Source: Ottelia alismoides
Taxonomy: Eukaryota > Streptophyta > Magnoliopsida > Alismatales > Hydrocharitaceae
Direction of reading: 5' to 3'
Assembly: GCA_037367405.1 (NCBI GenBank)
Contig: JAZKJV010006048.1
Location: 1-64,000, forward strand
Length of the DNA: 64,000 nucleotides
A program made the position numbers and the translations under genes. The notes under the pieces were generated by a model, which made no database searches, had not been told where the DNA came from, and saw only the letters and a program-made list of their open reading frames with translations. How positions within the stretch are numbered: the first letter of the stretch is position 1; each line of letters opens with the position of its first letter. This document shows, one piece after another, positions 10,977-22,830 of the stretch.

Positions 10977-13900
10977 TGAAGAATATGAGAAGATTTTTAC
11001 ATGCATCACAGAAGAGTGATGGTCGCATCGTATGCAATCAGGAGCGACTAGTGGCACTAGTTGCTCGAGGCAATGGAATTTAAAAATTTCAGTTTGATGA
11101 AACCACATCACCCAAGAATGCATCTTGGATCATTTCATCTAAACAAAAAACAAGTATTAAGGGGTAACTCTTGAAGCATGGTTGTGTTTGAGTCTCTATA
11201 CGAAGAGACCTCATGTCTTAAAATCGATCCGACGGAGGAGATGCTTGCAAGCACATTGACGAAATATGTGCTTCTCGTAGCCCATGTTAATGATCCAAGA
11301 AGCGAATCTCCTGATCTCGTCTCATACGATCCAAAGTCTTCTTCTCGAGCGAGGCGTATCGAAGGATACGGAGATCCACAAGCAAATAATCTGACATCAT
11401 AATGGTGATGTTGAGGTGATGGTGACTCTCTCTGGGGTCCATTGTGGACGATCACAATGAGATAGAGAGAGAGATTTGGCGTGTAAAGAGACAGAAAGAG
11501 CATATAAAGTTGTCTCTTGATGATTTTATAATTTGAGGAGCAAGGGATGCATCTTCTCATATAGTATTTTGGGAGTCCATGGATCACAATCCATAGACTA
11601 CACGTAATCAATGGATGAGATTGATTTGTGCTTCTTTCAATGGTCAAGATTTTGTTGCAAAAGAACTACAAAAATAATTTAATTTAGATTAAATATATAT
11701 TGATATGTCAATATAAATTAATCTTAAAATTAAACCAATCAAGCAAGAGATCATGGAATAGAGATTACATCCTTCCATGTGATTTAGAGTGGACAACCAC
11801 CCTTTCATAATGGGATTGGGTGACCGTCCACCCTCCAATTATGGAAAGGTGCAACTTCATGTAATCCCATGAGATTGAATTATTCCTTAGAAATCACTAA
11901 TATGTACAACTTATAAATTATTCTACAAAAATATTTCATAATCATTTTGTGGACATTGCAATCTTTCCATTGAAAAATTCTGAATCGCATTCACAACCTA
12001 AAATAAAATGTGATTTACTTTTTCAAACAATAATTAATCACCAAATATTAATCAAAATATGGTCTCTCTTATATACAATATATCACATTTATAATATATA
12101 TGATTAATATGGATAGTACTATCCATATTATTCATATCCATGATAATTAAATCACATTTAACGGTCTTGGATCGCTATTCTCATGTGCCCAAATAAAATG
12201 AATCACATTCACATTATTTACCCCTTTGATAATTAAATCACATCTAATTATCAAAGATAACTCTTCTTATAAAAGGAATCAAATTCATATTATTCCGGAT
12301 AATTAAATATTATTTAATTATCAATTTTCTTGATGCTCGGATACATAGATCAACAATGAAATTATCCATGAACTCTTTCAAAGACAATGCACTTTATCCG
12401 CATATACATGGAGATAAGGACAGGTCGATTGTATTTTTCCAGGTCTAGTGACTTGGATACTGAGATCACATCTCAAATCCAGATCTTGCTGACATCCCAT
12501 AGATACTTCATTGAATCAATATTGTAAATCTAATCTTCTCATTTCATCTAAATCACATTCAGACCATTGTCTAGTATTTGGACCAAGATCATATCACTTC
12601 TCTACCGAAAGGAGTCGCTAAAATCCAGACTTGTTTCATCACTCCCTAGAAATGTAAGCGTCATGGTTATACAGTCGTTAATGATCACATCACCCTCGGG
12701 TGTTCCTAATACATGTACATCCTGCATACTGGAAGGCTAAGAATAAACCCGAAGTATTAGATCTATTTTACATTGTCTACTTCAGGATTTTATCATTAAG
12801 TTTCTCATTTGATCATTGGGAGTTGGTATCGATCATATGCTTTCCAAAAGCACATATCATACGTAGGTGTTGATCATATCATAGATACTTGATTGAATCA
12901 ATATTGTAAATATAATCTTCTCATTTCATCTAAATCACATTCAAACCATTGTCTAGTATTTGGACCAAGATCATATCACTTCTCTACTGAAAGGAGTCGC
13001 TAAAATCCAGACTTGTTTCATCACGCCCTAGAAATGGAAGCGTCATGGTTATACAATCGTTAATGATCACATCACCCTCGGGTGTTCCTAATACATGTAC
13101 ATCCTGCATATTGGAAGGCTAAGAATAAAACCGAAGTATTAGATCTATTTTACATTGTCTACTTCAGGATTTTATCATTAAGTTTCTCATTTGATCATTG
13201 GGAGTCGGTATCGATCATATGCTTTCCAAAAGCACATATCATACGTACGTGTTGATCATATACTTTTTGAAAGTGTATATCAAACCTACAAATTCTGTCA
13301 AGCTTCCAAAGAGAGATGAACATGCACGAAATTTAATTCTTCCCAATATCTCATGAGTCATCTCGTGTCTTTCGATTCACAAGTGAACCTATATGATCCC
13401 TTTGAGAGATCGTATTACTCATATGCCCTTGCATGCATACCAGTGCATGGGTGTATATACCTTGATTAGGTCATCAACCTATTGGTCTGCCAAATGTACA
13501 TACTTAGACATATAGTAATACATTTATCTTCAGTCCGAGGATGCGTGCCTATATCATGAAAGCATACGACATAGTTCTTCGGTTATCTCGATCTTGTTAA
13601 GTAAACACTTTGACCTAAGTTATCTAAGACCTCTGAATCTCTATTCTTATGCATAGGGCCTACATCAATAGGTCGATTAGATATCAACCATTATAAAAAG
13701 GATTTCCATCTCCTTCTCGGGCTGGAGATCATCCCTTAATAATCATTTGACAGTACATGATGATTCCTCAATCTAACTCTTTACATATTCATCCAAGCAC
13801 CAGCTTCCATGATTCAACAATTGAATTAGTAGTTGTATGATCATTAAGATGTTCGTGGTACATAATCCTAATTGTACTAAGGGATCAATTATGCAAACTA

Positions 13901-13984
13901 ATTATTCTTCGTTTCAGGTTAGGGAATGAAATGCGCAATAGCAATTATTGCATAATGGCTCGTTGTCGGCTCGCATGTCCAACA
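10977..13984 (-). repeat. 5' LTR of the left copia element, enlarged by a tandem duplication
   Basis: 3,008 bp, longer than its partner because of a 382-bp tandem duplication (12498-13261). Without it the length would be about 2.63 kb. Ends are TGAAG on the left and TCCAACA on the right (plus-strand reading). The long open frame 11647-11135 on the minus strand lies inside this LTR. Confidence 0.85.
12498..13261. repeat. 382-bp tandem duplication inside the copia 5' LTR
   Basis: Unit 1 is 12498-12879 and unit 2 is 12880-13261, both starting CATAGATACTT and ending GTTGATCATA. By eye they differ at only a handful of bases, far fewer than the two LTRs of this element differ from each other, so the duplication is recent. 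The other three LTR copies have one unit. Confidence 0.9.
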
Positions 13985-13989
13985 CCCAT
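13985..13989. repeat. Right target-site duplication of the copia element
   Basis: CCCAT, directly after the LTR end TCCAACA. It matches both ends of the right copy (50792-50796 and 61190-61194). Confidence 0.7.
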
Positions 13990-14354
13990 ATCAGTCACAC
14001 ATCATTGTAATTCTAGTAATATGAGAATTTGCCATATGTTACAATGTCTTAGATGATTATACATATTTTAGCCTCAATTCGTATCAAATTTTAGCCCCAT
14101 ATGGGTCCACAATCCCATATGATCGGTCGACCAAAAAGGCATGATCGATCATTTTGGGCTGGCATAATCGATCAAACTCTATGGCATGATCCATCATTTG
14201 CGCGAATAGTAGCCCAATTCATTTTTGACAACGTCCACGAAGCTCTTCCGATCATAAAACAAGTTACACCTTCTTGATCATGCCATTACCTACATCTCAA
14301 CCAATTTTTTTTATCTCCATGAATTAATCCATTCAATGGGAAATTTCAAAATGG
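13990..14354 (-). repeat. Gypsy LTR, middle segment
   Basis: Continuation of the gypsy LTR beyond the copia insertion, present with the same flanks at 61195-61559. It contains a short periodic array (14119-14196). No coding sequence. Confidence 0.45.
14119..14196. repeat. Four-unit 22-23 bp array around ATGATCGATCA
   Basis: Variants of ATGATCGATCA start at 14119, 14141, 14164 and 14186. The right copy has four units with the same spacing (61325, 61347, 61370, 61392). Confidence 0.7.
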
Positions 14355-16904
14355 TGTCGAGATAATATATGACTTTTGGTGTACAATTAAGGTGAGGGTT
14401 TTCATCTCACACATCACAGAAATGTGGAGATCACATTTTTTGTGTTCTAGGTCGACTAGTTGTACAAGTTGTAAGGGCCAATGAAAATTAAAAATATTTT
14501 TAATGAAACACATGACATGGGGTACCTCTTGGAGCATGATTGTGATCCACAAATTTCTAAACAAAGATACTTCATGTTTCGCGTCCAATCCGACCAAGTT
14601 TGCACTTATGAGCATGTTGATGAAACATGTGCTTATCGCAATCTAAGTTGATGAGCCGAGCATGGAACCTCCTGATTTCATCTTACGAAATCCGTAGTCT
14701 TCCTCATGAGCATGGATCACCGAAGAAGATTGAGGTCTACGTGAAGTTGATCCGACAACACAACGACAACATGACGACCGCAAAGTTCTCTCAATAGATA
14801 CTAGAGTGGATGACCTCTAGGGTTTAAGAGAGAGAGAAAGAGAGAGCTTGGCCTCGTACGATAGATATAATTTTGTTGCTTCAACTTGTGTATCTTAAGA
14901 AAAGCCAAGGTTGTCACTTCTCTTATATAAAATTGGATTATTAGGATGCATTCCTAATTGAAATCAATGGTTTCGATTTTATTGAAACAATAACTAATAA
15001 GTTATAAATAAGTAAATAAGTTGAAGATATTAATGAAAAAAATCAATTTCAATTAAATCTATTTAATGTGAGATAAATAGAAGGAGGAGAGCCCCCTTCC
15101 CATTATAGGGTGGATAGTCACCATGGAATCAATTCCATGGCTGTCCACTCCAGATGGGATTGGAGAGACTCTCTCTTCTTTCTATATTTATGAGATGTCA
15201 ATATCAATCATAGTTTCCACATGTTGCAACAACCTTTATTGTTTGATTTTTAAAAAATAATTCCAGTTTTTTATGATAGTTTCTACCACGCCAATGATAA
15301 TTATGAATTATATTTATCCATCCAATATTAAATGTAAATAATATTCCATTTAGTTGTACGATGTGAATTCAATTTACATTTGATGATATAATGTGAATCA
15401 AATTCACATTAACTTATAAATCATAAATCATAAATCATATTTACAAATAAATGTATCTATGATATTATAAATCAAATTCACAATATTTATGATTATTGTG
15501 GATAATGCTATTCACATTAATCACATCTACGATAATTAAATCCAATTTAACTATCTTAGATACTCTATACATATGTCCAATTAATGTGAATCATATCAAC
15601 ATTATTAATGATAATTAATCCATATTTAATCGTAAATTTTCTAATAATCGAATATTGTCAATAATAGAATTATTCTAGAACTCCTTCATGAACAATGTGC
15701 CTTCTCCACTGATACTTGGAGATAAGGACATGGCGAATGTATATTCTATGTATAGTGACTTGGATACTGAGATCTAATATCATATCTAAATATAATAGAC
15801 CGCTTAGAGATGTATGATCATGTCAGACATAATATCTAATCTTCTCATTGCATCTGAATCATATTCGGATCAAATTTTGAACATTTGAATTAGATTGGAT
15901 AATTAATCTAAAGAGTGAAGTTACTGAAATCTAAACATGTTGCATCACTCCTTTGGAATGGAAGTGTCATTTTTATACAATCAACTAAGATCACATCTCC
16001 CTCTAGTATTCCTAATACATGTATATCTATTACATTGGAAGGCTTATCTTAATCACGACATTTTGATCACATTTGAATGGTCTCCTTTAGGATTTTATCA
16101 CCAAGTTTCTCTTTTGATGATTGGGGTTTGTGTCGATCATATGATTTCCATTATCATATATCATATTTGCAAATCCGGTCATGATTCCAAAACAAGATAA
16201 TCGTTGATGGAATTTAGTTGGTTTCAACATCTCATGAGTGTGCTCACGTCTTCCTATTCAGTAGTAAACCCGTATGATCCCTTCGAGAGATCATACTACT
16301 CATATTCCTTCATATGCACACTAGCTCATGGGTGTAAAGACCTTGATTAGATCATCAATCTAATGGTCTTCCTAATATACATACATAGACCTCTAGTAAC
16401 ACATCGGTTTCTGATGAGAGGATGCATGCATATACCATGATAGCATACAATATAGGTGTTTGTTATCTCGATCTCATTAACTCAAATATTTGATTAAACT
16501 TACCCAACACCTCTAAATTATTATTTCTATACAGAGGACCTACTTCAAGAGGCCGATCAGATATCAACCCTTGGAATAAGAATTGTGATCTCCTTCTCAA
16601 GTTGGAGATAATTTCTCGACAATCATTTGACGGTAACTCTTTAGATATCATGCATGCACCATTCTTTATGATTCAACCATTGAATAAAAGATTTTATGAT
16701 GATCAAGATAACCGTGGTACCAAGATAACCATGGTACATAATTTTAACTGCATGAAGGGACCTTGTAAGTGCATTCATTCAGTAATATTAGATAAGGAGT
16801 GAAAATCAATAACTTTTATTAATAAATATAAAGAATATGCAATAACATTTTATTGTATAAATGGTTCTCCAAGTAATCACATGCCCGCATTAAACTTGTC
16901 CAAA
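14355..16904 (-). repeat. Solo-like LTR of a related copia subfamily
   Basis: About 2.5 kb, aligned end to end with the copia LTR but more diverged. It has the same CATCACAGAAATGTGGAGATC-like start region, a GA-rich tract (14826-14848), a minus-strand TATATAAG box near 14930, and a closing CAATAACA...ATTGTATAA...TGTCCAA. No internal copia sequence accompanies it, so a solo LTR is likely, but I found no clear target duplication and the ends are approximate. The right copy starts at 61560. Confidence 0.55.
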
Positions 16905-17450
16905 TGTGATATAGATGTCGCCTACATGTTCTAGACATCATAAAAACTCACAATACAAAAGTCATGCAGATCCGACAATAAGAGGGTGAAATCCACATCT
17001 ATGGGAATATTCTCCAACAAACTTTCTTTGCTCAGAACAAGAGGTTTCATTACATTTTGTGGAACACAAATATGTCTAAGACAATCCCAACTACAAGCTT
17101 TTCGATATGGCGTACTTTGTCGTCTGATCGACAGTCGAAAATTCGCTCTGAAGGTAGAGCTCCGATGAGGTGGTGATGTCTTAGGAAAAGTGTCTAAGTA
17201 GTCTGACCACTTAGCCCAACTTTCCCCTTATATAGGGGCTCACCCTTGAACATATGTGGATCCATATAGTCATAACTTGTTTGTATTTTGCATGTATCTA
17301 TCGCATACGGACTCCGATTTCGATGCTCTTGGACACATTGGAAAGATATCCATGAGCACTATAAGATGACGTTGACATTCATTTAATTTGGTTACTGTAT
17401 CAGAGTAAAAATTAGGGAAACAATTGTGTCCTACTACGAGGGATATCACA
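16905..17450 (-). repeat. Gypsy LTR, promoter-bearing start segment
   Basis: The minus strand starts TGTGATATCCC at 17450, a typical start for plant chromovirus LTRs. It runs through a TATA box near 17230 toward 16905, where the solo-like copia LTR intervenes. With 13990-14354 and 1530-2984 it makes one LTR of about 2.4 kb split by two insertions. Confidence 0.5.
17227..17234 (-). promoter_or_regulatory. TATA box of the gypsy LTR
   Basis: The minus strand reads CCCCTATATAAGGGG, a TATA box inside a short palindrome about 220 bp from the LTR start TGTGATATCCC. Confidence 0.5.
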
Positions 17451-20169
17451 ACATGCACCCCATCTTGCTAAGTAATCAGATCATTAGCTTGCTGCAATCA
17501 TTCATGAGTTATTAGCACACAATTCCATTGCTCAAGATCCATAAATGTCATCTACTTGAGCTCCATAACCATCATCGATCACCATCATTTAAAAAATTAT
17601 ATAGATAAGAGTTTTAATTGCTTACGGTTCATCATTTTACAATGAGCTATTGACTGAATATGCATAATCAATGTCGAAATTAATTTGATCTAATGTTTGA
17701 GATATTGTTTTATCATGGATAATATATCTTTCAAAAAATGTAATAGCTAGATCTAGACCTATGTATGATTAATATTTTTATAGAAATTTTTAAGATTCTT
17801 TAGACATTTAATAATTAACTTTTGAATATAATATTATGTAGTTTGAACAAATTTATAAATATATAAAAAATATTATAAAGTATACTCATATTCTCATTAG
17901 ACTCTCAATATTCAACAATATTATGTGATAATTGAGTTTAATTGTATGCATTGATTAGTTTCATAAAATACTTCACATATCATAAAAGTCACATATATAA
18001 AAAAATAATCTTTGCTAGAAAAATATTAGAACACTCATGTTTTTTTATATTTTATTATTGAACAATGTATTTTTATAATTAAGATAAAAAAAATTTGTAC
18101 ATTAAGAGAAATTAAAAAATAAAAAGGTGAAGAGGAATGTATAAGGTGTTTTGTAGTCAAGTTGCCTTTTGAGACGTGTCCCATACTTCATGACTGCATA
18201 ATCTTATTATAAATTTAAAATTGATTAGCTTTGGATCTAAAGAAGCTACGAGGTTCATAGTTTAACCAAAATGTCCTAGGTATAAAAAATTATTTTTTTG
18301 GATGGAATTCGTCTGAAATTCATTTTGAAGCAAAACTATTGTTATAAAAACTCTGACTAAAGTCATGATGTCTACAATAAATCTCCTAGGTACTTCTGGT
18401 GCTATAAATGTTTTTCTCGCAGTGGCTTTTCCATCATAGACAATGTAGAGAAGGAGCACATCTTACATATTTCAGATATTAGTGTAGTTCGGAGTTTCAT
18501 GCTCACCACGGTATGCTTAAGTCAAGAGGTTTGCTCATATTATAACTATTTTTAGCAAACTAAGAGACATCGAGTATTAACATGGAGTCAAGCAGAATTT
18601 TTGCACTCAGAAAGGAACATTTGATATTGTCCATATGAACCAAGTTGAAATATTACTTGAACTTGCTCAATGTTGATATTTGGCAGCAACACGAGGAATG
18701 GGCGGGAGACAACAACGTCTAACAATTTTTTTCTAGGTAAAGAGGATTTTATTCAAGATTTAGATCTTTGACATATCTTGAATTCTAATCCCTCCATTTG
18801 GCTTTATACATTGTATTGCTTGATTTTGTGATTCTCATGATTGTTGTCGAATGAAAGAATATCTTCCCTTTTTGCATCTAGGCTAGGGATCTGTCTACTT
18901 TTGGAGGATCATCTTTGCAAGATTGTTATATAAATGGCATAAGGTTAGATGACATCTCTTTAGCATCTATGCCACAATACTCCATATGTGAAAATAATAT
19001 CTATCAGTGTTGTCGAGGATGCAAGCTAGTCAAAGCTAGACAAACAACTTGAGCACTTTCTTTATGTTATATTCTATTTATTTTCACTATAAATGGTACA
19101 TACCTAGATAGCTAGATAACAAACTAAATGGGATTATGAATTAAAATTGTGGTTTTGGAGACTATCAACTACTTGTATATGTGTGTATTATGTATGTTTA
19201 TTATTGTAGCATAATAGCTTCTCAGATATCTATTCCGGGTAGATGGGAAATACTACAAATGTGACTGATTCAGAAAGATAAAACTGATATATAAATTTAG
19301 ATCTATGTCAATAAATAATTTGAGTATTCTTTGTCATATGTTACAGTGTTACATATATAAAAATAAATAATATTCGTTATAAAATTAATTCATATTTTTG
19401 CAATTGACGATGAATATTATATTCTTTACTAAAAGTTTATATAACAATATTTTTTGGAAGAAGATATGACAACAATTATCTGTTGATTTATTCCCTAATT
19501 TTTAGTTTGATGTGTTCGATTTAAGTTTTTATTAGCTTGAATCCAATTGTCAAATATCAAGAACCTCAAAGTGGATAGAAATGGAATAACTGACGGACAA
19601 TCCAACTCAAGTACTTCAACCTTTAATTATTCTATTTACTTTCACCACAACATTTTTTCCTCAGATTTGATATGTCCCTTCTTAAAACAAAGGACACATA
19701 CGTGCTCTCAAGGATAACTTTCAAATGGATTTGAGGATGAATAACTAATACTCTATTTTGAGGTTGTGGAATATTACGTCTTTAATATATTTTGGAGCAC
19801 AACTTAACTGTGGCGGTGGAGATGTTCAATTACGCCTCTATGAAGCTAATGTACTTATGCCAAGCATAGAAAACACAATTGGAGATAAGTTGCTGATTGA
19901 TGGAACATGCACAAATATGATTGATTAGCATATGAAGAGCATATCATATTACACTTCGGTATGTTTTAACCTTTTTCGTAGTGATCGAGACTTCTACTTT
20001 TTATCTGCATTGAAATAAATCCATTAATATACAAGGATTTCCCCTACGGCAAGACTAGAACGAAATTTATTTGTTTTAATTTCCACTTGTTGTCATTACA
20101 AATCGTGTTTTTCCTCCCATACTAAATTACATTGATTTTGAATGTAAGGATTAATCTTTACATTGTAAC
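17451..20169. other. AT-rich stretch, no recognised feature
   Basis: Mostly AT-rich noncoding DNA, strongly so at 17600-18120. No LTR, conserved domain or long frame. A 59-codon open stretch at 19749-19925 (plus strand) reads like protein, with GGGDVQLRLYEANVLMPS near its middle and stop TAG at the end, but I do not recognise it and it has no start context. Confidence 0.4.
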
Positions 20170-20949
20170 AAACTTTGTTTTTTTTCTAAACGATCAAAAT
20201 TCATTCACCAAAATAAAGATTTAAGGAGGCACTCAACGCTTTCCCCGGAACTACCAGTAGTCAACATGCAAACAAAAATCATATAACAAAGCCTATCCAC
20301 CGAAGAGTCTCCGTATTAGTACGACTGATTAATACCCAAAAGGACCAGAAAAAGTCAGAATGTTCGTTAAGTAGAAACATAGTTCTTAGCTTCAAAAGAA
20401 AAAGCAAAAACAGATGCGATCATTGAGATGGAGCCGATATAGAGAGCCATCATTTCTTGGAATCAAGTTGTCGTTGGGTACGAGGGTGCGAACTTTGGGA
20501 GTTGGAGAATTCTTTGCTGCAGTGGTTAATAACAATGATTTTAAGCTACTAACCAAAAAATAGTTATCAAGGTTGATTTTGGGAGCCAATAATGCAATAA
20601 GCTACAACTAGAGCTAATTGATTGACGATAAAATATGCATCTTTCGTAATTTGCAAGAGGGGTGAGAAATACCCTAGAACATCCTCGAATATCGTTCCTT
20701 CTAGGTCATGCACCGTATTGATGTTTGAATGACATATATCTTGTAATGGGTTAGTGAGTATGGGATTTATTTATATTGGTCAAAAAATATCTCTATTTTA
20801 ATCCTTACAGGTCATATATTCAGTATGTTAAAGTTTTTGACAGTAAAAAGGGCAATAGAGAAATAGATAGGGGATTGTTTCCTCGTCACTCAAACAAAGG
20901 GGGCATGCCTTGACAATTGAGATAGTGTCGATTAAAAGTTTCTTTTCAG
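20170..20949 (-). mobile_element. Possible 3' end of a LINE-type retrotransposon
   Basis: On the minus strand the segment ends in GGTGAATGAATTTTGATCG followed by TTTAGAAAAAAAAC near 20175-20190. This looks like the 3' untranslated end and short A tail of plant L1 elements. Upstream is an unrecognised 65-codon open stretch (20589-20392). I cannot identify RT or endonuclease motifs, so the call is weak. Confidence 0.3.
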
Positions 20950-20951
20950 CA

Positions 20952-21590
20952 GTGTTTGTTCAAAACCAGACCGGAATGGATCAATCGGTTCGACTGGTAA
21001 ACTGGGCATGGACTAGTCTGATTAACCGGTTCGACTCAAAACTTCAAATTTTCATCGACATGTTGGTTCAAACTATTATTTTTAATATGGTTTACCCATA
21101 TTAAACTGAATTCGAACTGTATTTATTTTTAAGCTATTTAAAGATATACTAGTAGCGAAGGAGTTTAATTGATGACCTTTGGCTATCTTTGTCAAACTCC
21201 TAACCAACTATAACAAAATCTTTTAAAAGTAATGGATTTTAAAAATATAACAAACCTATTATTATTCTATAGCCTCTAGTCCAAATAATATATGATATGT
21301 ATGACACTAGATTGTGCATATGAAAAAGTATTTTATGTAAACTGTAAAATACATATACATTTTTAATGTATTTAATTTCTGTATAATGTATGATTAAGTA
21401 TATTATATATATTATTTCAATTAAATTTGATTAGCCAATTCAACCATTATTTTCACATCCGTTCGATTTAATATAGTTTTAAATAATGATGACTTCATTC
21501 GATTGAACCGATTTGATTACATGGTTTAATCTGATCCGACCATTTTGGTAAGGTTTTTGGTTCAATATCTGGTCAGTTTCAAAAACATGC
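20952..21590. mobile_element. MITE-like element with CCGGTTCGA-rich termini
   Basis: The left end carries CAAAACCAGACCGG, CAATCGGTTCGACTGG and TAACCGGTTCGAC. The right end carries the inverted counterpart (TTCGATTGAACCGATTTGATT, ATCCGACC, TGGTCAGTTTCAAAAACA). Imperfect inverted termini around AT-rich filler, with no coding sequence, fit a non-autonomous DNA transposon of about 0.6 kb. I could not define a target-site duplication. Confidence 0.5.
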
Positions 21591-22621
21591 TTATTGAGTA
21601 TGAAACTTGTTATGGTTTAGAGATCTGATGAAGAGGGAGACGCACGGATGGAAAGGTTTACACCAGAAATTGGTGTCTAATCTAGGCCCTGAAGCTCTAT
21701 GAGTGAGGAGGATATATAGAAATGTTTACACCAGAATTTGTTGTCTTGTTAGTAAGTCTAAGAGGTAAGGTTATTACTTTGATGATCATGGAATCTATGA
21801 CATTTGAGGAGGGGATGAGATTGGCTAGGAAGAGTTCACTCTGCTGAGGGTCAATAGGTGAATTTGTTCGTCTTGCCAAGACTTTGCGCCAATTATGTTT
21901 GGATCCTAAACTTGATAGATCTTCATATAAGGTACAACTCTTGTTGTGAGTAAAAGTCCACAGATAGAGGACAAAAACACGGAGGAGGAAATCCATTGAA
22001 GCTTTCAATCTAAAGTTGCATGTTATCCCTAGACACAACAAATATTGATGTGAGATTTCAAACAGCCACGGATCCGATTTTGATGGAACACAAGCATGGT
22101 AAGTCCCTGTGATTTGAAGGCTCAAGCAAAAATATAGGTCTAGTGTTGTGGTATATGGATTATTTTGGCAAACATGGAAATGTGGTTAACCAGGATCTTA
22201 ATCCAAGACTTATTAGCATGGCACAGTTAAAAAATTCAAGATTTTGTATACCCTAACCATCATTTGATTTCAGTCTACAAATGGTCTCCCAACTACCTTA
22301 GTACTTTTTTGTCCTTGTCGCTTCCATTCCATAGAAAATGAATCATAATTTTTTTATTCCATAAATAGTCCATTTAGAGAATTTCATGAATTAAAGGATG
22401 TGGTTTATATGAGAAGTAAGAGAGGCGTTGAGGAGGGAAACATAAAAGAGGAAGGATAGCATTTTTGGCATCCATCCCAAGAGCCTTTTCTTGAATTTTT
22501 TCTATCAATAAATGTTAGTCACTTCTTTTTAAATGTGTCAGGGATAATGGTATCCTCTTCTTGTTGATGAGTGAGAAGCATAGAAGACAAGTTGCTAACA
22601 ACTATTCATGGAAGGCATGTG
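21591..22621. other. Unrecognised stretch with one 142-codon minus-strand frame
   Basis: The frame 22125-21697 has no motif I know, no membrane segment and no promoter context. It could be chance or a decayed element. Nothing else stands out here. Confidence 0.3.
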
Positions 22622-22830
22622 GTGTCCGACAAGTCGGATCCAATAATCGATGTAATAATGCCTCTCTCGGTTCTCGATACCCAATCCAAAATGCAATCTC
22701 AATAACTAACTCACAATAACGATTAAGCAATAAATATAGGTGTGCTAAATTTTATTATACCCTACAAGAATGTGTATAGTAAAAAGCAACAGGGGTCGAA
22801 CCACAAAGGAGCGAATGAGGCAGAGAAACA
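22622..22830 (-). mobile_element. Terminal sequence of the minus-strand Athila-like element
   Basis: The minus strand runs TTTGTGGTTCGACCCCTG, then ATTATACCC-like and TTTATTGCTTAATCG blocks, and ends TTGTCGGACA. The same series, diverged but collinear, is on the plus strand at 48437-48627 at the far end of the plus-strand Athila-like element. It is therefore a family-specific end, perhaps part of the LTR. Confidence 0.55.

Larger units (their letters stand above)
2990..13984 (-). mobile_element. Complete but inactive Ty1/copia retrotransposon with very long LTRs
   Basis: The element is 10,995 bp. On the minus strand the order is 5' LTR (10977-13984), imperfect initiator-Met primer-binding site (10961-10976), leader of about 1.3 kb, decayed gag-protease, GAG-pre-integrase and integrase (about 8039-6970), reverse transcriptase (about 6960-6380), polypurine tract (5629-5651) and 3' LTR (2990-5628). 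LTR ends are TGTTGGACATG and CCTTCA. The order IN before RT and the TGGGAGAT|TGTTGG junction are diagnostic of copia; the domain sequence looks closest to the Tork/Angela group, but clade is uncertain. All coding parts contain stops. The same insertion at the same target site recurs at 50797-61189. Confidence 0.85.

Noticed and set aside
11135..11647. 170-codon minus-strand frame as a host gene
   Set aside because: It lies wholly inside the copia 5' LTR and has no known domain. It is reported only as a possible LTR-conserved frame.
21697..22125. 142-codon minus-strand frame as a gene
   Set aside because: No motif, promoter or homologous residue pattern recognised. It could be chance, so it is described only as part of an unexplained stretch.
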